From positions 3,833,608 through 3,897,607 of the forward strand of contig CM030941.1 in NCBI GenBank assembly GCA_018136815.1: a DNA stretch of 64,000 nucleotides, in the 5' to 3' direction. The stretch's first letter is position 1. Each line of letters starts with the position of its first letter. Origin of the DNA: Isochrysis galbana. Its lineage: Eukaryota > Haptophyta > Isochrysidales > Isochrysidaceae. A program made the position numbers and the translations under genes. The notes beneath the pieces were generated by a model. It searched no databases and had not been told where the DNA came from. It was given only the letters and a program-made list of their open reading frames with translations. This document shows positions 42,821 through 52,292 of the stretch, one piece after another.

Positions 42821-43352
42821 ATGTATGGTGGGGGGTACGACCCTGGCGGGTTGGCCGACCCAGGAAACTCCCTCTCTCAGTACCTGTCCATGGGCGGTGG
42901 GCCGAGCGAGTCCGGAGCACGCAAGCCACCCCTGAACGTGGTGCGTACGAAGCGCATGGGGGGGAAGGTGATGGAGGAGCACTGGATGTGCCCAGTGCAT
43001 GACAAGGACGAGAAGGAGGTGGCCGAGGCGATCGAGGCAGCAAAGACAGATGATCAGGAGATCATCTGCACGCGGGAGTTCGTCAGGGGCCGCCACCTCA
43101 CTGGTAACAAGTTCTTCTCATTCACCGAGTGTGACTGCTTCGTGACGCAGCCGTACTCGGAACCTCATCTGAAAGGTAAGACACCAAAAGCAGGTGAGGC
43201 ACTTTTTGTACTGGGCTATAGCCAAGGAGCTTGCTGCGAAGGGGCGCGGCGATTGCTGCAAGCACACCAAGTGTGTGGCCCAGGAAGTGGGCGCATTGTA
43301 CGGTGATTCTGTGACTAGATTCGTCCCTCCGGAGAAGAGGCAGCGCAAGTAA
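42821..43352 (+). CDS. Small Cys/His-containing protein, unknown function
   Basis: Exons 42821-43175 and 43222-43352 join in phase 1 across a 46-nt intron (GTAAGA...CTATAG), giving about 161 residues. The frame is open upstream of the chosen ATG, so an earlier 5' exon is possible. Recognisable stretches are KVMEEHWMCPVHDKDEKEVA, EIICTREFVRGRHLTG and FTECDCFVTQPYSEP. The second exon gives GDCCKHTKCVAQEVGALYGD and the tail VPPEKRQRK. Paired Cys residues and a basic end could mean a metal-binding or nuclear protein. I do not recognise the family. Splicing is supported by the good codon continuity of both parts. Confidence 0.55.
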
Positions 43353-43653
43353 AAGAGTGCGTGGTGAGAGAGGCCCAGGGCGTATCCAAGGATGCAAGAC
43401 TGTGGTTTAACATTTTCTTCGGAGTCTCTGCCGTTTACTTTCATTAATTTTCAAAAAGTATCATGTCATATTGCGGCGGCCTTACTTCTACTCCAGTTTG
43501 GTATACATATTGAGTAGTTTTGTATTCGCCTACCGGGGGGGGGTTCAACGTGCCGGAAAGGTGCAGGAAAATTGGTTTCTGACATGAGCAGAAAATGTTG
43601 GCACAGCCCCCCCCCCCCCCCCCAACCCCCTTACACACTTGCACAGCTACTCC

Positions 43654-44412
43654 TCACCACACATCATCGCCAACATCGCCAACATCGCCAAGCCCTTCTG
43701 CAACGTCCGAGTCCGAATCACACTCCGAGGCTTTCTCCTCACGCGTCTGCTGCTCAGGCTCCACCAGCACGTGCACTTCCTCGTCACACACATCGGAATC
43801 GGCATCCTCCTCACACGCGACGCAGCTGGGGACAGGCTCGGGCCGTGAAGGTGCAGCGTTCTCCCGTGCATGAAGACTCTCACATTTCTTCCGCCGCTGC
43901 CCGACATGGCACCCGGAGGAGCACGTAATGCCGGTCGCAAAACAGGGGCAAGCACGAGTTTTGCACTTTGACTGCGGCCCACAAGCGCACGCGCCGGCAG
44001 ACCCCTTCTTGCCCGAGCCAAGATGCCCTGCCACGCCCTCCTCCCGCTCCCCCCCTCCCCCTCCCACATCTGCTGCCTTATACGTGGCGTCCTTCGGTCG
44101 GAGGTCCGATCGCCGACTCTTCGCAAGTGCCTTGCGCAAGGCGGCCCGTTTCTTCTTGTATTCTTCCGTCCGTCGAAAAAGACTGCGTCTGGAGCGAGCC
44201 AACAGGTCCTTAGCCCAACTTTCCACTTGAAGGTCCGTCGGCTGTAGCCCCAAACCCCGGTAAAGGTGGGCCTGGAAGGTGCCGAACTCCGCAATGCGCT
44301 CGTCGGCGGTGTATCCTTTGCGCTCGAGGAGAGTCTGCACGTTCTGAAGCACCACACTATTTACATGAGCTACGGCTAGGTCAGTGGCCGCGCAATAGTG
44401 CTCACTATTCAT
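43654..44412 (-). CDS. CXC (tesmin/TSO1-like) domain protein, probably transposon-derived
   Basis: ATG at 44412 encodes 252 residues. After a helical basic stretch (EEYKKKRAALRKALAKSRRS) comes a single cysteine-rich block, CACGPQSKCKTRACPCFATG followed by ITCSSGCHVGQRRKKC, matching the spacing of CXC/CRC DNA-binding domains. An acidic tail ends GDVGDVGDDVW. Single CXC domains of this type are common in proteins of mobile elements. The upstream frame (44587-44405) ends eight bases into this one and reads smoothly toward it (LRLTFAEKTHE, then NSEHYCAATDLA), so the start is probably a frameshift in a longer protein. It may act in DNA binding; this is inferred. Confidence 0.55.
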   Translation of the reverse strand: MNSEHYCAATDLAVAHVNSVVLQNVQTLLERKGYTADERIAEFGTFQAHLYRGLGLQPTDLQVESWAKDLLARSRRSLFRRTEEYKKKRAALRKALAKSRRSDLRPKDATYKAADVGGGGGEREEGVAGHLGSGKKGSAGACACGPQSKCKTRACPCFATGITCSSGCHVGQRRKKCESLHARENAAPSRPEPVPSCVACEEDADSDVCDEEVHVLVEPEQQTREEKASECDSDSDVAEGLGDVGDVGDDVW

Positions 44413-46316
44413 GCGTTTTCTCTGCGAAGGTGAGGCGGAGGTCCCCGAGGCCCACCGTGCCTACCTCCGCCGCCTCATTGTCCTCGGCCTCAGCCGCCGC
44501 TAGGGCGGATTTGGCGAGGCGGCCGCCGTTTGCTTCGTGGATTACGCCCTGGCCCGACCGCCTGGACCGCCACCCCTTGTACCACACCAGCCCCTCCAGC
44601 CTAACTTCGATTCATCGCACCGCTTTCCATCGTGTCGTTCCCCGTCTCGTTCCTCGTCGCTACCGTTCCTCGTAAGATCGTCTACGCTCGAACTGAACTC
44701 TTCTTCGCTCGATAGCCTTTCCTCGATTGGCGCCACTCTTCCGTTCGCTCTCCGTGTTTTCGTTTCCGTCGTCCGACTCATCGCTGGTCGCCCACACCTG
44801 TTGATACTCAACACCGTCGCTTGGCAAACCCAGGTGCAAGATGGCGTCCGGGTGGGTTGGTTGGGGTCCGTTTGCTTTAGTCCACCCCCACCCCGACCCA
44901 CCATGCCTTCTGTTGGTTGCACTCAACTCCCCAGGCTTCACCAAGTAGCCATCGACCTGTTCAAGCAGCGCGACGACTGGACACCTCCTCTCCCTATCAT
45001 CATACGCCTCATTGCAGTGCTTTCTATTGGTTGCACTCAACTCCCCAGGCTTCACCAAGTAGCCATCGACCTGTTCAACCAGCGCGACGACTGGACACCT
45101 CCTCTCCCTATCATCATACGCCTCATTGCAGTGCTTTCTATTGGTTGCACTCAACTCAACTAACTTTATAGTTAGACGCGATGGAGCGCGCCGGCGCGCC
45201 TCTCCTCTCCTTCGGGCCCCCCGCCGAGGGCGGCCCCCCAGCCCCCATGGACCTGTCGCAATCGAAGCGACCGCGTCCGCCGTCAGAGGCCGAGCAGGTG
45301 TGTGCGACCCCGGTCGCACCCCGCGGCCCGTGGCCTCGGCCACACCCGCCAAGACAGACATGCTGGCCCCCCACATGGGACGTCTCACCCGCCTACCTGC
45401 CCCCCGCCCTCAAAACTCCCCGCGATTTAACCGCCCACCTCACGGACTCACGGACTCAACAAGAAAACATGGAAACCGATAGCCCGATGGCGCAGGAGGA
45501 AGGAGTGGAAAACCTATCGGGGATCGATCGGAGCACACCGCCTGCTGCAGGAAACCCCAAACACCCAGCCCCTAGGTAGTGCACGAGGGACGAGCCGCAA
45601 GGCAGGTGGAGGGGAGATGAGAGTAGCGGGCGTGGCAGCACAATAAGGGTGCGTAGTCGCGCGCGCGGCGAGAATATTAAGAAGTTTTTTTTTTTGGTTG
45701 CACTCAACTCCCCAGGCTTCACCAAGTAGCCATCGACCTGTTCAACCAGCGCGACGACTGGACACCTCCTCTCCCTATCATCATACGCCTCATTGCAGTG
45801 CTTGTCTAGGTGGTTGACTTGGGTACGTGGCCCGCTCTTGATCTGCCCCTTGACCTTTGTCTCGATCGCCGCGCACATGTCGAGACAGCCATCGTTCTTC
45901 GTTCGGCGTTTGTCGGTCTCCATTCATTCCATCATACGCCTCATTGCAGTGCTTGTCTAGGTGGTTGACTTGGGTAAGTGGCCCGCTCTTGATCTGCCCC
46001 TTGACCTTTGTCTCGATCGCCGCGCACATGTCGAGACAGCCATCGTTCTTCGTTCGGCGTTTGTCGGTCTCCATTCATTCTTTCTCTCGATTTGCTCGCT
46101 CCGCTGCGTTTGTTTGACTCGATAGTGGCCGTTGCGTCTGTTGTGGTGGTTCCCAAGGCTTTCAGCCTGGCCCTCGACCTCACTCTCGATCTCCTTCTCG
46201 TTGTTGTCCTCGTTCTCGCATTTGTCGTCGACTCCTTTGGTCTTCGATCCCCGGTCCCCATTCTCGGTGTGCGTCGTAGTTGAGCAAATATCCCTGTTTC
46301 GATCGCTTGCGATCAT
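44405..46316 (-). pseudogene. Decayed upstream coding region with in-frame 38-residue repeats
   Basis: Minus-strand frames from 46316 downward read KCENEDNNEKEIESEVEG, ETDKRRTKNDGCLDMCAAIE and VNHLDKHCNEAYDDRERRC, then PVVALVEQVDGYLVKPGE repeated, then GWTKANGPQPTHPDAILHLG and an acidic/basic end near 44660. The 114-bp unit (cores at 44915, 45029 and 45143/45696) keeps frame as 38 residues. A separate 151-bp direct duplication covers 45779-45929 and 45930-46080. The frame is interrupted by the insert at 45158-45695 and by shifts near 44660, 44600 and 44405. It probably belonged to one protein with the CXC domain downstream. Family not recognised. Confidence 0.45.
45143..45710 (+). mobile_element. 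538-bp T-tail insert with 15-bp target duplication
   Basis: The insert (45158-45695) splits one 114-bp repeat unit. GGTTGCACTCAACTC occurs immediately before (45143-45157) and after (45696-45710), which is exact. It starts AACTAACTTTATAGTTAG (hairpin), then ATGGAGCGCGCC at 45181 with a 132-codon frame (MERAGAPLLSFGPPAEGGPP ... GNPKHPAPR). A candidate internal intron runs from GAGCAG|GTGTGTGCG (about 45300) to AACAAG| (about 45468). It ends GGCGAGAATATTAAGAAG plus T11. Long duplications suggest target-primed insertion. The tail is T-rich on the coding strand rather than A-rich, which is unusual. Confidence 0.7.
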
Positions 46317-46329
46317 CCCTCTCTCTCGT

Positions 46330-48230
46330 TTCGGCTAAGGCCACCTTCTCTCAATCAATCATTCTCGTTCAGGCTTCGGCCACCCGCGTCCTCATTCTCG
46401 ATTCTCGATTCTCGATTATTCTCGTTCTGATTTTCATATTTTGCTCAGCTATGGTGCTACATGGTGTGGAGTCTGGCTTTCGAAGTCAGATGGTGTTCGA
46501 CTACGTTTCGTTCGGGTTTCTAGTTCTCGGCCGCGCAAGGAAATTGTAGGAGGTTGGGGCCCATGCTCATTGATTCTCTGGCTTCCTCGCTTCATTCGCT
46601 TCATTCCTTTTGTTTCTCGTTTCAGTCGTGAGTGTTCATGTCGCATTCGCGAGCCTCTGCAGGCTATTTTGCTATCTTTCCGCTCTACCGTTATAACCGC
46701 GATGGTAAATCATCAATCTTCGTTCTCATATCTATCTATACGTCTACGACGTCTCCACGCTTCTATCAATCACTACACTTCATTCAATGTTGGTCTACCA
46801 TTATATCCACGTGGCCAAGCAGCTTCTACAGGCTTCTACTTCTACTCGGAATATGCTCTAGCTCTGGACTGATCACCCAGGCATGGAGATCAAGGGAGTA
46901 GTAAGCACGTGTCGATGAAGACCAAGGAAGTAGCGAGCATCTTGCTTGCTAAAGTACACCCTCAAGAACCTCAAGCATCTAAGACTCTGTAAGTCTAACA
47001 CCTCTGTAAGCTTCTAGACTTTTTAAGTCTACCAGCTACTCCATGGCTAAGCTACGAAAAGCTATAGGTAAAGTGCACGCCGCTGTGCTTGCGTTGAGAC
47101 GCTATTCGCCGATGAATCTTGTAGGATCTTCACTAAGCATGGATGAATCCCTTTCGCGCCTTTTCTGTGTGCAATCCTTCTCTAGGACGACGAGACGACG
47201 ACTTCTCTTCTGGCCAATTGGTTCCTTCTTTGCTCTCTCTGTTGACCCACCGTGGCATTCGCTCCCGTGTTTATCACGTGTTGCCCTTGTTTATGTTAGA
47301 AAGTGGTGTGGCGTGTCTTCGTACGCACCCAGCAACCGTCGCAGCGCTCTGCGATCGAAGCCATGCCGTGACCCCTCGTACCCTTGAGCCCCTACTGAGT
47401 TGTGTGTGGTCTCTCTCTAGAAATCACCCACTAGAGATTGATTCAATCTGTTCCTATGGACCCACCACCGCCCTCTGCACCGCCAAATCCGCGTGGGTTG
47501 CCAAGGATGGAGTCTCAGGAGCCTTACCCGGATCCTCGGAACAGTCCATCTCCACAGTTCATTCGTTTGTTCGTGATTGTGATTGTGTGTGCCCGCTTGG
47601 CGCTTGGTCTGGACGTGCACCCCGACTGAGACTTGTCTTTGAACCATTCGCGATTGCGTTTGGTTGAACCCACTGAGAGTGCACGCTCTTTGGGGGCTAA
47701 GACAAGGGGTCACACACTCTCTCAATAGTGTTTGTCTCATTCATTGTTTCGGCTTTTGTTTGTTCGTCATGCTTGTTTTGGGCCTGATCACCCCAGGACT
47801 CGCGTGGACGGCTCGACTTAAGTCGGGGGTGTCGCATCCTGAGTATTTTATATATACTCTAGGCGGATGCGGTGCTTCTATCAATGTGTAGAGTGTGAGA
47901 AAAATTGAGTGAGTTTTGTTTTTGCCAATGAGTAGCCTCGAAGCTCCGCCGCATTGCACGCCGCCGCATTTGTTCGTTTGTCCTTATTTGTTTCGTTGAT
48001 TTGTTTGTGCGATGTTGCGTTAGTTTTCGGAGTTTTCTTGTTGGTGAGTGAGTGATGTGGGGTGGTGTCTTGTGGGCCGTCGTCGCGATGTAGCGCGCCC
48101 TTCCCCCCCCTCTCAAGACTTCTCTTCACTCCATGCTCTAGCCCCGCTGAGACTTGCCCCACGATCAAGCGCGAAGCTTGATTCGACAGAACGTCGATTC
48201 GCGGGTGCGACGTTGAGTCTCCCCGCCCCT
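46330..48230. other. Pyrimidine-biased region without recognisable gene
   Basis: Short frames only. ATTCTCG tandem pieces occur at 46397-46425. GTCGATTCGCGGGTGCGAC at 48193-48211 is a variant of the LTR-side motif at 8723 and 63315. The region may be leader sequence of the decayed element on its left, but I cannot show it. Confidence 0.35.
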
Positions 48231-48235
48231 CCCCG

Positions 48236-48270
48236 CCCTAGCCCTAGCCCTAGCTAACCCTAGCCCCTGG
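48236..48270. repeat. Interstitial telomere-like repeat
   Basis: CCCTAGCCCTAGCCCTAGCT is followed by AACCCTAGCCCC, a short run of CCCTAG/CCCTAA hexamers resembling the TTAGGG/CTAGGG telomere repeat. Confidence 0.55.
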
Positions 48271-48931
48271 CCCGTTTCCATTCACACCCTCGAAACCCTC
48301 TAATAACACTTCTCGCGAGCCGAAGTGGCCACCTGTGTCCAGCCCTCGACGTGCAGACCAAAAACAACTCTCACACAAGTGTCTACATAGTAGTTTAAAT
48401 AGATTCTTGGATAACTACTACTAGTCCCTCTAGGCTTTACAGTGTCGAACTCTCATGTTGAACTCTCTCTCTCTGTTCGAGTCGAAGATATGTGAGGAAA
48501 TGAGAGGAGAGGGAGAGAAGATTCACGTAACAAGAGACTAAAGAGAAAGAAGAGAAGAGGAGAGAGGGGCGGGGGAGAGGAGGAGAGGGTCCCCGCGCCA
48601 CACACACACCAAAGTCCACACACGCCCCCCCCCCCCCCCCCCCTGCCTCCCTCCCTCCCTCGCCCACTCCCTCCCTCCCACCCTCCTCGCCTCCTGCTGG
48701 CCGTATTCCGGCGGCTTCCTCCTCGCTCCTTCCCTCCATCCCTCCCCCTTTCTCTCTTCCCATCCCTCCCTCCGGTTCCGCCCGCCCTGCCCAATCCCTG
48801 CGTACCTTCCTGCTACCTTCTCTCCCTCCTCCCTCTCGCTCCCCTTCTACCCCCTCTCCAGTCCCCCATCCCCATCGTCTCGTGGCGCTGCGCTTACCGT
48901 CTCTGGGCTGCATCCCTCGTTCTCCACACTG

Positions 48932-50593
48932 ATGCTGCCGCGTGGGCTGGCCGATCGGCTGGCGGCCTCGGCGAGAGAGGGCAAGCGTGCGCTGGTCGGC
49001 CGCACGCCAGCGCTGAACGCCGTGCTCGGAGCACCACTCTTCGCGCTCGGACGTGCGCGCGCGCTCCATTCGGTGATTAGCGCACCGCTCTCAGCTCTTG
49101 GACGCGTGCCTGCACTAGGCGCATGCCGGCCACTCTCACAGCTCTGCCTGGCGAAGCATACGCCCGCTTCGGAAGAGCGCACCGGTGTAGCTGAGCGGCT
49201 CAATGCCGAAATGCGTGAGCACTCGCCGTCGTGGGCCGACGGGCCGACGAGCGTGGTCGGCGGCGCGCCTATGGTACACTCCAGCGCAATTGTCCACGAG
49301 GGAGCGCGCCTTGGTCAAGGGGTCGTCATCGGGCCCTATTGTGTCGTCGGGGAGAACGTGCAGCTCAACGATGGCGTGCGGCTGCACTCACACGTCATCG
49401 TCTCGGGACACACCTCCATAGGTGGGCAGCCGTGCGCATGCATTTAGTGGACGCACACTCAGCGGGAGCGACACCATGGCACTCATTACGCACGGCTGCC
49501 ACGCTTGTAGGCCCACACTCCGAAATCTTCCCTTTTGCTGCGGTGGGCGCCCGCCCCCAAGACTTGAAATATCAGGGTGAGGTCTCGGAGACGAGGATGG
49601 GCGCGAGGTGTCAAGTGCACCACCATGCCCACATTTGCGGCGGAACCGCTGGAGGCGGTGGTCAGACAATTCTAGGTGTGTGGATGCCCCACCCACCGAT
49701 CTGCCCATCCTTTGCCTTGGCGCTCACCGCTGGCAAGTGAGACGACGCCCCATCGCACCCCGACCGCACAGCGCTCCTCGCCACTAGGTGACGATTGCTT
49801 GGTCATGTCTCACGTGCACATCGGGCACGATTGTGCTATCGGCTCGCGAGTCATCCTTGCCTCCAAAGCATCGCTCGCCGGCCACGTCAGCATTGGGGAT
49901 CGTGCACAGGTGAGACCGCCGCCCATGCCCGTGGTGTGGAAGCTTGGCGAGCGCTCACGGTGCGAGGGCTGACTTCCCGTCCCATCAATGGCGTAGATCT
50001 CGGGCCATGCGTGTGTGCATCAGCGGGTGCACGTCGGCTGCGGCGCCTTTGTGGCCGCTGCAGCCGTCTTGCTCGATGACTTGATTCCATACGGACTCGC
50101 AGCTGGGGCCGGCCGCGCTACAGTGGACAACTTGAACCTGCGCGGGCTCCGGAGGCAAAGGGCGCCTGCGACTGAGCAGCGCGCGATGCTGCGCGCGTTC
50201 CGCGCTCTATTTGACCTGCCGTCGCGGTCGCGGTTTGATAGGGCGATGCTACGCCACGGCGGGACGGTGCTAGAGCAGGGCAGAGTGGACACATTAGCAG
50301 CGTTTGATAACGCCGGGTGTGTGCAGGGAGTGGTGCGTGAGAGGGCTGCAGAACTCCTCAAGCACACCGTCGGCGCTTCTCGTGCCTCGCCAGGCTTCGA
50401 TGACGTATCCGATGGGCGTGCTCCCTGGAGCAACGTCGGTGCCGTCGGCATGGGCCGACACGACGCGCTCAACGCCATGGGAGCAGCCATGCCCCGGCTA
50501 CAGGAGATGCTGAGATTTGTGAGTGATGAGTCGCGGCTGCGGGGGCTGTGCATGCCCAGTAAGCGTGCCGCGGCGTTGCGCGACGCTACATAG
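48932..50593 (+). CDS. lpxA: LpxA-like UDP-N-acetylglucosamine O-acyltransferase
   Basis: Exons 48932-49421, 49511-49675, 49788-49909 and 49997-50593 join in frame to 457 residues; bacterial LpxA is about 262. Residues 1-105 are an Arg/Ala-rich extension suited to organelle import. The left-handed beta-helix begins [20 protein letters not shown] and continues [38 protein letters not shown] and [20 protein letters not shown]. The HIGHD motif holds the catalytic His (E. coli His125), and the AGH and VHQ motifs are also kept. The C-terminal helical region is about 100 residues longer than in bacteria. LpxA moves a hydroxyacyl group from ACP to UDP-GlcNAc, the first lipid A step; plants keep a mitochondrial version. 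Organelle location here is inferred. Confidence 0.87.
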
Positions 50594-51190
50594 CTGGTGT
50601 GCGTGAGTGACGAAACTAGGCCGGCGTGGACGCATGGCCTCCTTACCATCATCCCGGTGCGCTTTGCTGTCCGCCCGCAAAGGTTTCCACGTCTCGCAGC
50701 GTTTCTTTCGCCCCCCACACTAGCGAGGCGGTAGCGGCAGCGGCAGCTGCCCCCCCTTGATAATGAAAAATACCGTCGACCTCTTACTCAGTGGTGCCGC
50801 CGTCTGGATTTGACTCATCCCCACCTCTCCCCGCGGGGGTGGGGGGAGTGGGGGAGTCTTTTTCTCTGCTCCCGCCCTTCGCGCGCGGCAGGCGAGCGTG
50901 ACGGATTGAGCGTGTGCGTCGCATCCGCATTCGCGATCGACTCTTTACTTTTACACGGATTGACCGACCGGCTGACCCGCGCTCTTTCTAGGGCCCGGCC
51001 AAAATATGTAATTATTTAGGAACATATTTGGGCCAGTTTTTCTGAGCGAGCTATTTTTACATATTTCTGCATATTTGGGCGAGCCAAAGCCCCCCCCCCC
51101 CCGCGCGCGCTCCTCCCCCTTACTCGAGGACATCAGGCCCTCGCGCGCCGCGCGCCAGCGACCAGCACAACATGCCAGGAGGTAACCTGT
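50594..51190. other. Intergenic region with ACATATTTGGGC fragment
   Basis: ACATATTTGGGCCAG at about 51022 and CATATTTGGGCGAG at about 51071 match the interior motif of the element at 30176-30621, so a degraded relative is likely. GTCGCATCCGCATTCGCGAT at 50918 is a variant of the LTR-side motif. No gene. Confidence 0.45.
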
Positions 51191-51210
51191 ACTAAATTCG
51201 CTCGTTCCCG

Positions 51211-51862
51211 GTTCCACGTCCACGGACACCAACGACAAGTCTCGGCACATCGCGTACCTGAACGCAAAGCAGTGGTCGAAATGGGGGGAAAAGGTGCGCT
51301 TCTGCCACTGTGCCTCTCGCGACGGCTCGTTTGCCCTGAAATCAGTTGACCTTCTATGGCTGCTCTGCCGCAGGTAGCACTGCATCTCAAAGTGCACCTC
51401 GACCTCCACGAACAGCCGCCTGTCTTCATGGGCGCAAGGTTGAAGAGTACGCCGGGTGGCCCACCTCAACACGTCCACACCGACTTCCCCCCGCTGCACG
51501 CGCCGCAAGCCGACGTCACCGGTTCCGTCTTGGTCAATATCGACATGTGCGACGATGCGCACCTATACTTCCTTGCCCCTTCAATGCCGCGTGTGAATGG
51601 CAAGGCCGTGGCGGTAAAGGTGTGCCTTCGACCACAATATGCAGTGTACTGGTGCGGCAGCGTTCCGCACTGTGGGGCAGGACACCACTGCGAACACTTC
51701 CGCCTCCACTGCTTCGTTGGTGAGGTTCCGAAGGAGCTGTCGGGTGCAGATGACGGATATGAGTTGTACTTGTGTGGTGCCGATGGTTTGCCTTATGGGA
51801 CACTGCACTCGTATCACGTCATTGATTACTTTCCCCCTCGTCGCGTAAGTGACGAGTCATAG
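51211..51862 (+). pseudogene. Partial gene, possible double-stranded beta-helix dioxygenase
   Basis: Two exons are visible: about 51211-51293 (STSTDTNDKSRHIAYLNAKQ, then WSKWGEK) and 51374-51862 (VALHLKVHLDLHEQPPVFMG ...), joined in phase 0 by an 80-nt GTGCGC...CGCAG intron. The second has PPQHVHTDFPPLHAP, an HxD-type motif, and VPHCGAGHHCEHFRLHCFVG, which could hold a distal ligand. The overall look is a cupin/2OG-oxygenase barrel, not proven. No start codon is convincing upstream. A perfect GTAAGT donor lies at 51845, so the gene may have lost or displaced its last exons. The downstream DNA becomes a minisatellite at about 52060. Confidence 0.45.
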
Positions 51863-52059
51863 GTGTGATGTGTGCCTGAATGCTTGTATCTTAAGTGTAA
51901 GTTCCCCTAGTGTCAGCGTAGTGCAAGAGATAGTACGCCGCGCCAGAACAAAAAAATCCCAGCGCACGTCGACGAGTGACGATTGTGCGCAATGGTTCAG
52001 CTCCAACGACACTCACCGACAACACGAAGGCACTCTAACCCTCAACGAGTTCACTTCAC

Positions 52060-52292
52060 AGCACACAACACAAGTTGACTCGACAACCTCATCGAGTTGA
52101 CTGCACACACGCAACATGTTGACTTCCCGCTCAACAAGTTGACTGTACCCTCAACAAGTTGACTTCAGACACTGAAGAAGTTAACTCCACACACTGAACG
52201 AGCTGACTCCGCACACTGAGCAAGTTGACTCTACCCGCAACAAGTTCACTGCACGCACTCAACTAGTTGACTCCACGCAGAACAAGTTGACC
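52060..52292. repeat. AACAAGTTGACT minisatellite
   Basis: About ten degenerate copies of a unit of roughly 22-24 bp centred on AACAAGTTGACT. It overlaps the 3' end of the gypsy pol frame, whose last residues (VNLFCVESTS) are repeat-coded. Confidence 0.8.

Noticed and set aside
50951-51562. Minus-strand frame across the dioxygenase-like exons
   Set aside because: Antisense of exons with matching splice sites; begins in transposon debris.
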